Part shown: positions 44,588 to 53,672 of the stretch, in pieces
Numbering within the stretch: position 1 is the first letter of the stretch
How the letters are laid out: the number at the start of each line of letters is the position of its first letter
Assembly (NCBI RefSeq): GCF_009847015.1
Contig: NZ_WVEM01000008.1
Location: 1-64,000 of the forward strand
DNA: 64,000 nucleotides
Reading direction: 5' to 3'
Source of the DNA: Sunxiuqinia indica
GTDB taxonomy: Bacteria > Bacteroidota > Bacteroidia > Bacteroidales > Prolixibacteraceae
The notes under the pieces: model-generated
The model's database searches: none
Told to the model about the DNA's origin: nothing
What the model saw: only the letters and a program-made list of their open reading frames with translations
Position numbers and translations under genes: made by a program

Positions 44588-45463
44588 TTAGTCCAATAAC
44601 TGGTAACTACTAATTTGCACCGGAGCACTCAACGAGGGCAATACTTTTTCCAGCAAGATACCTTCGGTTGGTCGGTGGTTGTGCCCAAACGTGGCCCGAA
44701 CGCCCATCGAAATAAATTGAACGGCGCGATCCAGTGCAATTGGTAAACTATCGCCTTGCAACAGCGAACCGACCATTACACTGGCAAACGCATCGCCAGT
44801 ACCCGGATAATGTGCGGGAATGTAATCGCATCCGACACGCCAAAACCGGTGATCAATTTTATTGTACGCAATAACCGAGGAGTTATTTCTTAAATCGCCA
44901 TTCGGTACGCTGGTAATGATTACTTTCTCGGGGCCCAAATCGGCAAGCCGTAAAACCCACTCTTTCAACTCAGACAACTCAATACCTTTATTGTGTTTTT
45001 CATTCAAAAGAAAAGCTGCTTCAGTCAGATTTGGGGTGATCACATCTGCCGACGACACCAATTCCTTCATCTTTTCTACCATTTCCGAATTGAACGCGGT
45101 ATACAATTTACCATTGTCGCCAAGCACCGGATCAACTATAACTAAGGGATCAGGCTTCGAAAAATCCTGAATAAACTGAACAACCGTGTCAACCTGGCTG
45201 GCAGCTCCCAAATAACCCGAATAAATCGCATCAAAATCAACGTCCAGCTCTTTCCAGTGATCAATCATGGGTTGCAAATCCTTGCTTAAATCAACCGCAT
45301 GAAAGTTTGGAAACGCACTGTGCGACGAAAGCACAGCTGTTGGAAGCGGACAAACCTGCACTCCCATCGATGACAAGATTGGGATTACGACTGTGAGCGA
45401 TGCACGTCCAAAACCACTTAAATCATGAATTGCCGCCACGCGGGGAACACTGTTTCGTTTCAT
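44588..45463 (-). CDS. Pyridoxal/pyridoxamine kinase family protein
   Basis: ATP-dependent kinase of the PdxK/PdxY branch of the ribokinase superfamily, phosphorylating B6 vitamers in salvage; 291 residues. Seen: the family start RVAAIHDLSGFGRASLTVVI, YSGYLG about 81-86, DPVLGDNGKLY about 131, and the C-terminal HYPGTGDAFASVMVG anion-hole motif. The specificity between pyridoxal and pyridoxamine cannot be told. Confidence 0.9.
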   Translation of the reverse strand: MKRNSVPRVAAIHDLSGFGRASLTVVIPILSSMGVQVCPLPTAVLSSHSAFPNFHAVDLSKDLQPMIDHWKELDVDFDAIYSGYLGAASQVDTVVQFIQDFSKPDPLVIVDPVLGDNGKLYTAFNSEMVEKMKELVSSADVITPNLTEAAFLLNEKHNKGIELSELKEWVLRLADLGPEKVIITSVPNGDLRNNSSVIAYNKIDHRFWRVGCDYIPAHYPGTGDAFASVMVGSLLQGDSLPIALDRAVQFISMGVRATFGHNHRPTEGILLEKVLPSLSAPVQISSYQLLD

Positions 45464-45581
45464 TCGATCGACTTTTATTTATTGAAGTACTCGCCAAAAG
45501 TAAAGAAATACTGACAAGTTGTTATTTAAACAATGCAAGATAAGCTCCTGTTCGCTGTTAAATTTGAATTGAGATTGATGA

Positions 45582-48050
45582 TTATTTATCCTCCGATACA
45601 CTCTTTTGTTTGCATTCAAGAAAACTCAATCCCATTCGCAAATCGCCATAACTAAAACCGTCACCCAAAGCCTCCCGAGCTGCAGAAAAGCTTTTGTTTT
45701 CAGCTTTGTCAAAGTAGGAAATAATTTTATCAAGCTTTTCTTTGGTCAGAAACTGGAGTGCGTCCAGTTCTCCTTCCCTGACAAAATGAGCCAAATGGCT
45801 TTCAATAGTTGACGCAGCCAAACCTCGTGCTGCAGCTACTTCCTGAATATTCTTCCCCGATTGAAAGATCTCCAAGCTCATTTTTTTGGTGTCCGGTTTT
45901 GGCTCCTTCTTCTCCTTCGAAACGTCCTTCAGCGGAATTTCACCGCGGTCAATTTTATTTTCTTCGCAATAGCCGAGAATCAAGTCTGTTATATCAGCTC
46001 CGAACTGTTCAATTTTCCTTGCCCCGAGTCCGTTGATCATCGCTAAGGATGCAGAATCCGTTGGCAGGTAATTGACCAGCTCGATCAATGATTTTTGCGA
46101 GAAGATCATGTACGGCGGAATCCCAAGTTCTGTCGATTTTTCATATCGAAAAGAACGGAGCAAGTTGAAAAGCTCAGGGTGTGGAATATCTTCCAGGTTT
46201 GTAATTTCCTTCGCCTTTTGCTTTTTAGGTTTCGAAGGACTATTTTCAATCAAAGCCTTTGCCCGGGCATCCATAATTTCACTCACATAAAAACCATTAT
46301 TACACGCTGCATAACCGGCCAGTTTTGCTTTAGCTTCCTGCTCCAAGTCTCCCGCCCTTCTGGTAATTTGGCGCTTTATTGTTTTATTATCAATATCAAG
46401 GTCAGCTTTCTCAATCCCCTCAACGACAATAGTTCGTACTTTATCCTTAAAATAACCAGCAGCCTTTTTGACTCGTTCCTGAAGCTTATCATTCTTTTCC
46501 ACATCAGGCATTTCCTGTAAATGACTTTCAATTTGTTGTTGAAATTTGTCGCTTACTCCAACCACTTCTGCTTGCAGGGTTTCTTTCATTTTTTGAAACC
46601 GTTCTACAAACACATCTGTAAAACTCCCCCGGTTTTCATGGATGGTTTTATTGATTGAATTCACCAGATAAGCAATCCGGTAAAAGCGGAAAAGTTCCAA
46701 CAGTTGTTCTTTCTGAAAAAGTACTTTCGCCTCGCTCAACTCTTTTTCGCCGGGCTGGTTTTCCTCAACCTGTTGAATAAAGCCGTGAACCGTTTGATCA
46801 GTTATAATATTTTGGTTTGAAATCGGGGTTTTCAGCACCAGTCCTTCCAGTGTTTTGCATCGACTGAGGGCTACATACACCTGTCCGTGTGCAAACGATG
46901 CTTCGGCATCAATAACCGCCTTGTCGAATGTTAACCCCTGACTTTTATGAATGGTAATGGCCCATGCTAACTTTAATGGAATCTGGCTAAATGAACCTTC
47001 CAATTCCTCCTTGATTTCGGCTGTGTTTTTGTCAATCGAGTACTTCACGTTTTCCCACAATAAAGCACTCACTTCAATCTCACTTTCATCACCGGGACAC
47101 TTCACCGAAACAGTATTCTCATCAATGTCGGTTATCTTACCAATCTTACCGTTATAAAATCGTTTTTCAGGATCAGGATCGTTCTTTACAAACATAACCT
47201 GCGCACCAACCTTCAAGCGTAATTCAGAATCAGTTGGAAACGAATACTCCGGGAAATTACCAGTAACGCGCGCCTTAAACATCTGCTCTTTCGAATTTAT
47301 TCCTTGCAATTTCGAGTCGTTTATCCGGTGCGCCTGACTGTTGTGAGTGCAGAGTGTGATATAACCGTCTTCATCGTTAGGTGAAAAAGCTGGTTGACAG
47401 CGTCTGTTTAATTCTTTTGCGGCGTTTTCATCCAGCAAATTATCTCTCACCTTATTAAGTAAAGAGATAAACTTATCGTCTTGTTGACGAAAAACCTGTG
47501 TCAGTTCAATGCTCACATAAGCCGTTTGTTTCAAGGCTCTGCTACTAAAGAAATAAACTGTTTCGTAGCTCGACTTTAGCAATTGCCATTCGCTGTTTTT
47601 CACCACCGGCGAAAGCTGTTGCAAATCGCCAATCATGAGTAATTGAGCTCCGCCAAAGGGTTTTCGGCCATTTTTAAACCGTCGCATTACCCGATCTATT
47701 GCGTCCAGCACATCGGCACGCACCATACTGATTTCGTCAATCACCAATAATTCCAAACTACGAATGATGTTGATCTTCTCCTTACTAAAACGCATTTGCC
47801 GACCTTGCTCATTTTCCAAGCCTACTTGTGGTGCAAACGACAACTGAAAAAAGGAGTGAATGGTTACACCACCGGCATTTATTGCAGCAACTCCCGTTGG
47901 TGCTACCACAATCATCCGCTTGGGCGAGCGTTCTTTTAAACTTTTCAGAAAAGTGGTTTTACCTGTTCCTGCCTTTCCGGTAAGGAAAATATGCTGCCCG
48001 GTAGATTGCACAAAGTCAAAAGCGAGTTCCAGTTGTTTATTTGTTTCCAT
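45582..48050 (-). CDS. Pif1-type superfamily 1B DNA helicase with HRDC domain
   Basis: ATP-driven 5'-3' helicase of the Bacteroidetes Pif1 group, 822 residues from the preferred start at 48050 (METNKQLELAF). Walker A FLTGKAGTGKTTF (about 25-35), Walker B VIDEISM (about 103), a GDLQQLSPV motif III, and the C-terminal UvrD-like HKSQGLTFDKAVID and YVALSRCKTLEGLVL. After a ~230-residue helical region comes an HRDC domain (about 635-705, PHPELFNLLRSFRYEKS) and a C-terminal helix-turn-helix (IQEVAAARGLAASTIESHLA). Likely works in replication fork or G-quadruplex processing. Confidence 0.92.
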   Translation of the reverse strand: METNKQLELAFDFVQSTGQHIFLTGKAGTGKTTFLKSLKERSPKRMIVVAPTGVAAINAGGVTIHSFFQLSFAPQVGLENEQGRQMRFSKEKINIIRSLELLVIDEISMVRADVLDAIDRVMRRFKNGRKPFGGAQLLMIGDLQQLSPVVKNSEWQLLKSSYETVYFFSSRALKQTAYVSIELTQVFRQQDDKFISLLNKVRDNLLDENAAKELNRRCQPAFSPNDEDGYITLCTHNSQAHRINDSKLQGINSKEQMFKARVTGNFPEYSFPTDSELRLKVGAQVMFVKNDPDPEKRFYNGKIGKITDIDENTVSVKCPGDESEIEVSALLWENVKYSIDKNTAEIKEELEGSFSQIPLKLAWAITIHKSQGLTFDKAVIDAEASFAHGQVYVALSRCKTLEGLVLKTPISNQNIITDQTVHGFIQQVEENQPGEKELSEAKVLFQKEQLLELFRFYRIAYLVNSINKTIHENRGSFTDVFVERFQKMKETLQAEVVGVSDKFQQQIESHLQEMPDVEKNDKLQERVKKAAGYFKDKVRTIVVEGIEKADLDIDNKTIKRQITRRAGDLEQEAKAKLAGYAACNNGFYVSEIMDARAKALIENSPSKPKKQKAKEITNLEDIPHPELFNLLRSFRYEKSTELGIPPYMIFSQKSLIELVNYLPTDSASLAMINGLGARKIEQFGADITDLILGYCEENKIDRGEIPLKDVSKEKKEPKPDTKKMSLEIFQSGKNIQEVAAARGLAASTIESHLAHFVREGELDALQFLTKEKLDKIISYFDKAENKSFSAAREALGDGFSYGDLRMGLSFLECKQKSVSEDK

Positions 48051-48068
48051 GAAAATATCGGTATTCAA

Positions 48069-48416
48069 TAAAAATTAAAGGTAGCCAATTTATTATAATT
48101 TTGACGATTGTTGCGAACCTCTTCTTTTTACAAAGGAAATAAAAGCACAAGAAACACGGCACTTTAACCCAAGTAATTTTTCAATATGGATTTGATCGAA
48201 TTAAACTGTTCATCCTCTTAAGCTTCTCGTTTATCGAAAATATTTCAACGACTTTAGAATGCGTTCTAGTTTTAGTATCTAATTTTTATCTTTGTATGCC
48301 TTAAAAAAGAAAGTATACTAAAATCTGTTAGTCAAATAAGTTGGAGCTGATATAATCAAGCTCTTTCAAAAAAATATTAACAGACTATATTTCAACAATA
48401 AAAAAGAAACAAAGGA
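48069..48416. other. Divergent intergenic region between helicase and dapB
   Basis: No gene or RNA is recognised. For dapB, TATCTTTG at 48287-48294 fits the Bacteroidetes -7 element, but no clear TTG lies 19-21 nt upstream; it would leave a leader of about 115 nt. Confidence 0.4.
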
Positions 48417-49133
48417 ATGAAGATTGCACTAATTGGCTACGGAAAAATGGGTAAAACGATTGAAGCCATTGCGAAAGACCGCGGGCACGAAATTGTTTTA
48501 ACAATTGATATGGATAACCAGGAAGATTTGACTCCTGAGAACTTAAAAAAAGCAGATGTGGCCATTGAATTCACAGTTCCGGCATCGGCAATAAAAAACT
48601 ACAAAAAATGTTTCGAAAGTGGAGTTCCCGTTGTAAGTGGAACTACCGGCTGGCTCGACCATAAAGAAATTGTACTTGCTGACATGAAAAAGCAAGACGG
48701 CACTTTCTTTTACGCTTCAAACTTCAGCTTAGGGGTAAATTTATTTTTCGCACTAAATGAAAAGCTGGCCGAGTTGATGAAAACCCGCCCTGAATATGAC
48801 ATTTCCATGGAAGAAGTTCACCACACTCAAAAGCTTGATGCTCCAAGTGGAACGGCCATTTCGTTAGCCGAAGATTTATTTGCTGCACACCCGGGAAAGC
48901 ATAGTTGGACTTTGGAAAAGCCCAAAAAAGAAACGGAGATGCATATTGAAGCAATTCGTGAAGGAGACGTGCCCGGGATTCACCGCATCAAATACGAATC
49001 GGATGTAGATTACATCGAGATAGAACATAGTGCAAAAAGCAGGCAAGGATTTGCCCTGGGAGCTGTTTTAGCTGCCGAATATACGGCCGACAAAAAAGGC
49101 CTGGTTAGCATGAAAGATCTTTTAAACTTATAA
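48417..49133 (+). CDS. dapB: 4-hydroxy-tetrahydrodipicolinate reductase
   Basis: NAD(P)H-dependent step of lysine/diaminopimelate synthesis; 238 residues, the shorter Bacteroidetes form. Rossmann motif GYGKMGKTI (7-15), GTTGW (about 75-79), and the family signature EEVHHTQKLDAPSGTA with catalytic His and Lys. The housekeeping dapA partner is not adjacent; the two DapA-family proteins elsewhere in the window fit sugar-acid pathways better. Followed 13 nt later by lepB. Confidence 0.95.
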   Translation: MKIALIGYGKMGKTIEAIAKDRGHEIVLTIDMDNQEDLTPENLKKADVAIEFTVPASAIKNYKKCFESGVPVVSGTTGWLDHKEIVLADMKKQDGTFFYASNFSLGVNLFFALNEKLAELMKTRPEYDISMEEVHHTQKLDAPSGTAISLAEDLFAAHPGKHSWTLEKPKKETEMHIEAIREGDVPGIHRIKYESDVDYIEIEHSAKSRQGFALGAVLAAEYTADKKGLVSMKDLLNL

Positions 49134-49146
49134 CATACTCAATCCA

Positions 49147-50487
49147 ATGCGAGAAATTTTGACGAACAAATGGTTCAAGTTCATTTTAGTTGCCCTGCTA
49201 TACAGCCTGTGGGTAATCTGGATGGAAAGTTACTTATGGCTGATCGGCCTGGCAGTAATTTTCGACATGTACATTACAAAAAAAGTACATTGGGCGTTTT
49301 GGAAAAAGAAAAACCCGCCGGATGGAAAACAAACGAAAGTTGTTGAATGGGTCGATGCCATTATTTTTGCAGTGATTGCGGCTACTTTTATCCGCATGTT
49401 TTTTATTGAAGCATACACCATTCCAACCTCATCGATGGAAAAATCGATGTTAGTTGGTGATTTTCTATTCGTAAGTAAAACAGCTTACGGTCCAAAGCTT
49501 CCGAACACACCGTTGTCCTTCCCTTTTGTTCATCACACCATGCCACTTTCAAGAACAACGAAATCGTATGTCGAATGGATTCAGAATCCATATAAACGAA
49601 TGGCAGGATTTGGCGATGTTGAAAATAATGATGTGGTGGTCTTCAACTTTCCGCATGGCGATACCGTGGCTTTAAACATGCCCACACAAGATTATTACCA
49701 AATGCTTCGCTCATACGGGCCCGAACGCATTTGGAGTGACAAACGCACGTTTGGGGAAATTATAAGACGCCCAGTTGACAAACGCGAAAACTACATTAAG
49801 CGATGTATCGGAATACCCGGCGACAAGATTGAAATTGTTGATGGGCAAGTATACGTAAACGGGAGTGAGCAAAAACACTTTGCCGGAGTTCAATACGACT
49901 ACATTGTAACCACAAACGGAACTCCTATAAACAAACGGACGCTTGAAAAAATTGGTATTTCAAAAGCGGATCAGCAAGTATTTAATGGTTCACAATACCT
50001 ATATCCGCTGACGGACGAGTATGTGAAAGAATTGGAAACACTCAACAACGTCACTTCTGTCAAAAGGGTTAATATGCCCGACGGAAATTGGGATAAAAAT
50101 ATTTTTCCCCACGATGAGCAGTACCCGTGGAATGTGGATAACTTTGGCCCCTTGACAATTCCGAAAAAGGGAGAAACCGTCAACCTGAATTTAGAAACAT
50201 TGCCTTTGTACAGTCGAATTATTGACCTTTACGAGGACCATGATTTGGAAGTAAAAGATAGCACCATTTATGTTGATGGTGTGGCTACCGACAATTATAC
50301 CTTTGCGATGGACTATTACTGGATGATGGGTGACAACCGCCACAATTCCGCTGACTCCCGCTATTGGGGATTTGTTCCAGAGGATCATGTTGTTGGAAAA
50401 GCTGTCTTCATCTGGCTGTCGTTGGACAAAGAAAAAGGATTTCCGGCTAACATTCGCTGGAGTAGATTATTCTCCTTGGTGCATTAA
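49147..50487 (+). CDS. lepB: Signal peptidase I
   Basis: Inner-membrane serine peptidase that removes Sec signal peptides. 446 residues, with the large insert usual in Bacteroidetes. Two N-terminal hydrophobic stretches, a third anchor at about 70-88, catalytic serine S96 in IPTSSMEKSM and general-base lysine K218 in ENYIKRCIGIPGD. Box E is MMGDNRHNSADSR near the C-terminus. Between S96 and K218, and again before box E, long insertions extend the periplasmic beta domain. A terminator follows at 50505-50546. Confidence 0.95.
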   Translation: MREILTNKWFKFILVALLYSLWVIWMESYLWLIGLAVIFDMYITKKVHWAFWKKKNPPDGKQTKVVEWVDAIIFAVIAATFIRMFFIEAYTIPTSSMEKSMLVGDFLFVSKTAYGPKLPNTPLSFPFVHHTMPLSRTTKSYVEWIQNPYKRMAGFGDVENNDVVVFNFPHGDTVALNMPTQDYYQMLRSYGPERIWSDKRTFGEIIRRPVDKRENYIKRCIGIPGDKIEIVDGQVYVNGSEQKHFAGVQYDYIVTTNGTPINKRTLEKIGISKADQQVFNGSQYLYPLTDEYVKELETLNNVTSVKRVNMPDGNWDKNIFPHDEQYPWNVDNFGPLTIPKKGETVNLNLETLPLYSRIIDLYEDHDLEVKDSTIYVDGVATDNYTFAMDYYWMMGDNRHNSADSRYWGFVPEDHVVGKAVFIWLSLDKEKGFPANIRWSRLFSLVH

Positions 50488-50504
50488 AATAGTTTATCGT
50501 GAGT

Positions 50505-50546
50505 AAAAAAAGGATAGTGAGGATTTGCCTCGTTATCCTTTTTTTT
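50505..50546 (+). terminator. Terminator after lepB
   Basis: AAAAAAGGATA pairs with TATCCTTTTTT, with inner TGAGG/CCTC pairs around an ATTTG loop, followed by eight T. It lies 20 nt after the lepB stop. Confidence 0.8.
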
Positions 50547-50571
50547 ATTAATTTTCCTGAAAATAATCACT

Positions 50572-50907
50572 ATGTCTGCAGGAATTATATTTTTACTGAT
50601 ATTGGCTTTGCTTCTAGTCATCTTTACTCTACAAAATACATTGTTGATTAGTTTGAATGTATTTTTCTGGGAGATTACCGATGTGCCTTTGGTGTTAGCT
50701 CTCATTGTCTGCATCATTGCCGGAGCCATTCTGGCATTTTCGTTTACCTACCCTCGGCTGTGGAAACTAAAAGGACAGTTGAAAGAAAAGCAACGCGAAA
50801 TCAAAGCATTGGAAGCGCAACGACTAGAAGCTGTAGAAAAGCCCCATGCTGAAGGCATTGAAATAACTGAAGAAGAAGAAAGCGACACCAGCTTTTTTAA
50901 AGAATAA
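50572..50907 (+). CDS. LapA-domain membrane protein
   Basis: Small inner-membrane protein, 111 residues. Two hydrophobic helices (GIIFLLILALLLVIFTL and VPLVLALIVCIIAGAILAF) flank the QNTLLISLNVFFWEIT stretch that marks LapA/DUF1049 proteins (in Escherichia coli, LapA takes part in LPS assembly control). The C-terminal half is a charged coiled coil (LKGQLKEKQREIKALEAQRL). Followed within 5 nt by the WbqC-family gene, so they may be co-transcribed. Cellular role in Bacteroidetes unproven. Confidence 0.8.
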   Translation: MSAGIIFLLILALLLVIFTLQNTLLISLNVFFWEITDVPLVLALIVCIIAGAILAFSFTYPRLWKLKGQLKEKQREIKALEAQRLEAVEKPHAEGIEITEEEESDTSFFKE

Positions 50908-50912
50908 GTTGA

Positions 50913-51584
50913 ATGATTGATTCGAACGTACTATTAAGTACAGCCTACTTTCCTCCTGTACAATACCTCTCAAAATTCTTGATTTACGAAACCATTTGGA
51001 TTGAAGTTTTTGAAAATTTCACCAAGCAGACCTACCGGAACCGAGCTGTAATTTCGGCTGCAAATGGAGCGGAGTCACTTATTCTGCCTGTTGAAAAAGG
51101 CAGAAGCCGAAAACAACTGATTAAAGACATTCGCATTTCGTATGACACCAACTGGCAGCACATTCACTGGCAAGCCATTGTTTCGGCTTACCAATCTTCC
51201 CCGTTTTTTGAAGTGCTTCAAGATGACTTCAGACCTTTTTTTGAAAAACAATATTCGTTCTTGCTCGATTTTAATACTGAAATTTTGCGAACGGTACTTG
51301 ATATACTGGAAGTGCAGCCAATCACAAAACAAACCGCAGACTTTGAGGAAGTGCCTGCCGAATGCTTTAATATGAGGGAAGCCATTCATCCCAAACCGCA
51401 AAAAGCATTACCCGATCCCCTGTTCGAGCCACAGAAATACACACAGGTTTTCGATGATAAATTTGGCTTCACGCCCAACCTAAGCTGCCTGGACTTGCTG
51501 TTTAATTGCGGCTCGGAAAGCTACGAGGTGCTGCTGAAAAGTATTAACGCGACTGGCTTAGCAAAATCAGGAAATCGTGAATGA
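50913..51584 (+). CDS. WbqC-family protein
   Basis: 223-residue WbqC-like protein (a family found beside polysaccharide and nucleotide-sugar genes; thought to act in sugar-N-acyl or lipid-linked glycan synthesis, biochemistry unsettled). Seen: STAYFPPVQYLSKFL at the N-terminus in place of the usual QPxYFP, NRAVISAANGAESLILPVEK, and the C-terminal FGFTPNLSCLDLLFNCGSES. The 3' end overlaps the convergent NUDIX gene by 41 nt. Confidence 0.82.
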   Translation: MIDSNVLLSTAYFPPVQYLSKFLIYETIWIEVFENFTKQTYRNRAVISAANGAESLILPVEKGRSRKQLIKDIRISYDTNWQHIHWQAIVSAYQSSPFFEVLQDDFRPFFEKQYSFLLDFNTEILRTVLDILEVQPITKQTADFEEVPAECFNMREAIHPKPQKALPDPLFEPQKYTQVFDDKFGFTPNLSCLDLLFNCGSESYEVLLKSINATGLAKSGNRE

Positions 51585-51987
51585 TTGTTGAATGATCAAA
51601 AGCCAGATCGGGCAGTTGGTCAAGCTTAAACCAAGCTGCTTCGGCTGCGTCATCTCCGCCTTTTACCATAGCCTCTTTTCCCACAAAACCATAATGAATC
51701 ACCGACAAGGTTCGTCCCCTGGGGTCGCGATCAACCTTATCGTAAACCCGGAATTGTTCCAGTTTCTCCAGCTCCAACCCAGTTTCTTCCTTTACTTCGC
51801 GAATACAGGCATCTGCCAGCACTTCATCCATTTCCATAAAACCGCCCGGCAATGCCCATTGATCTTTGAATGGATCAATCCCACGCTTAATCAAAAGAAT
51901 CTCAGCGGTCTCTTTCCGCAGAATTAAAGCATCGGTGGTAACTGCTGGTCTTGGGTATCTGTAAGTATATTTATTATCTGTCATCAA
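51544..51987 (-). CDS. NUDIX hydrolase
   Basis: Cytosolic pyrophosphohydrolase of 147 residues, substrate unknown. The Nudix box is complete: GGFMEMDEVLADACIREVKE followed by ETGLE, with the REVKEE metal ligands. N-terminal VTTDALILRKETAEILLIKR and PFKDQWALPGGF are typical of ADP-ribose or nucleoside-diphosphate-type members. It converges on the WbqC gene with a 41-nt overlap of the two 3' ends; both C-termini look natural. Confidence 0.9.
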   Translation of the reverse strand: MMTDNKYTYRYPRPAVTTDALILRKETAEILLIKRGIDPFKDQWALPGGFMEMDEVLADACIREVKEETGLELEKLEQFRVYDKVDRDPRGRTLSVIHYGFVGKEAMVKGGDDAAEAAWFKLDQLPDLAFDHSTIIHDFLILLSQSR

Positions 51988-52360
51988 TGTGTGTTTTTAG
52001 TAAACTAATCATTAATCGAAGTAGTTGCTTTTGATTATTTCAATTACATCTCTGAATAATAGAAACAATAGATTGAAATGAGTACTTACGATTATTTCGA
52101 TACTACCTCAATGCAATATTACGAAAGAATTAGTTTTCTTTTTGAATTTCCATTCAATCATTAAAGAAAATACCTCTTTACCTTTTTAATTTTTTTTCAT
52201 AACAATAAAATATAGTTCTTCTAATATTTGTTTCTAGAGAACCATTGCAAAAATTAGTTTAAAATACTCTTCATTATTTATTTCTATTAATAAATACATT
52301 TGCACGCAACTTCTATTTTCTTTATAATACGGCCATTTCAAACGAATACAACCAACAAAA
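51988..52360. other. A+T-rich intergenic stretch before the porin gene
   Basis: No coding region or RNA gene recognised. TACATTTG at 52295-52302 fits a -7 element but lacks a proper -33 partner; a better promoter follows at 52362-52391. Confidence 0.4.
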
Positions 52361-52361
52361 A

Positions 52362-52391
52362 TTGTGAGACACTTCAATTTTCTTACTTTTG
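52362..52391 (+). promoter_or_regulatory. Bacteroidetes-type promoter for the porin-proVWX cluster
   Basis: TTG (52362-52364), 19-nt spacer, TACTTTTG (52384-52391) matches the consensus TTG-N19/21-TAnnTTTG. It would start transcription about 70 nt before the porin ATG at 52468. Confidence 0.6.
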
Positions 52392-52467
52392 TCCTATAGA
52401 AACTAATCCCAATAAATAATCACCATTCATAATTAAAAATCGTTTTTAAAAATCAAAAAGTATTTTT

Positions 52468-53655
52468 ATGAATTTATCTCTCAAATCACTCACAAAAAGA
52501 CTTGTTCTTTTATTACTGGTATTTAACTTTTTTCATTCGGCAGTTGCGCAGGAGAAAAAAAACCACTTTAAAGTTGGCGGAGCAGTTCGTTTCAATCTGT
52601 TTTCGAAAAGCTGGGTTGACACAAAAACACAGCCCGAATTCACTTGGGATACCTGGCGCCTGAATGTTGACGGATCAGCCGGTGGAATAGATCTTAGTTT
52701 CGAATACCGCTTCTACCCGACTTTCGACACGCATTTCATCCATCATGGTTACCTTGGTTATGCATTCAACGATAACCTTTACATGAAACTTGGAGTTAGT
52801 CAGGTACCATTCGGAATAACCAAATATGCGTCTCATAGCTGGTGGTTTCAGGGCCAATACTATTTCGGACTTGAAGATGACTATGACATGGGAATCAAAT
52901 TTGACTACACAGGGATCGACAAACTGGATTTAAGTTTTGCCTATTATCGTCAGGCAGAGCCGGAAGGCCCAACAGCAGGCGGTGTTACTTATGGTAATGC
53001 AGGACCGGGAAGATATTCTTATGACATTACGCCAGGGTTTGGAAAAATCGGAACCTCAACAGTTGATGCTCATATCCGCGAATTAAACCAGGTAAATGTA
53101 AGAGCAGCCTACCACATTAATGAGCAATTGGAAGTTGGTTTATCCGGGCAAATAGGCGGCATTTATAACAGTGTGTTGGATGAGGCCGAAACAAGCACCG
53201 CTTTTGCTGCTCACGTATTAGCAGACTGGGGACAAGGATGGAATTTTAAAGGTACATTCATCAACTACAACTACGCTGCAAAAGCCGACAATGGTCAATC
53301 ACTTGATATTATCCAGATGGGAGCTTACGGATCGCCTTATGATGTTGCGACAGAAGCCAACGCTTATGCAGTAGGAATTGCAAAAAGCTTTCCTGTAGAA
53401 CTGGGGCCAATTACCAACATACAGGCTTATGTTGATTATACCTATGTTGATAAGACAAAAGAGGAATACGCAGACATGCACCACCTAATCCCCGGCATTT
53501 TAATTTCTGCAGGGCCACTCTATACGTACATCGATTATGCAATGGGCAAAAATCAACCTTGGCTTACCCCAACATTTGGTAAAGGTTTGGGAGTTGGTGA
53601 CGAGGACGCGGAATGGATGAAGCGCTTTAACATTAACTTCGGATACTACTTTTAG
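52468..53655 (+). CDS. Outer-membrane beta-barrel porin next to proVWX
   Basis: 395-residue outer-membrane protein with a signal peptide (LVFNFFHSAVAQ). Sixteen or so amphipathic beta-strands, such as IDLSFEYRFYPTFDTHFIHH and NLYMKLGVSQVPFGI, resemble the OprO/OprP-like porin fold, and it ends in aromatic FNINFGYYF as barrel proteins do. It lies 17 nt before proV, in the same direction, under the promoter at 52362-52391. A likely role is passage of betaine or other compatible solutes through the outer membrane; this comes from position only. Confidence 0.8.
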   Translation: MNLSLKSLTKRLVLLLLVFNFFHSAVAQEKKNHFKVGGAVRFNLFSKSWVDTKTQPEFTWDTWRLNVDGSAGGIDLSFEYRFYPTFDTHFIHHGYLGYAFNDNLYMKLGVSQVPFGITKYASHSWWFQGQYYFGLEDDYDMGIKFDYTGIDKLDLSFAYYRQAEPEGPTAGGVTYGNAGPGRYSYDITPGFGKIGTSTVDAHIRELNQVNVRAAYHINEQLEVGLSGQIGGIYNSVLDEAETSTAFAAHVLADWGQGWNFKGTFINYNYAAKADNGQSLDIIQMGAYGSPYDVATEANAYAVGIAKSFPVELGPITNIQAYVDYTYVDKTKEEYADMHHLIPGILISAGPLYTYIDYAMGKNQPWLTPTFGKGLGVGDEDAEWMKRFNINFGYYF

Positions 53656-53672
53656 AAACTAAACATATAAAT

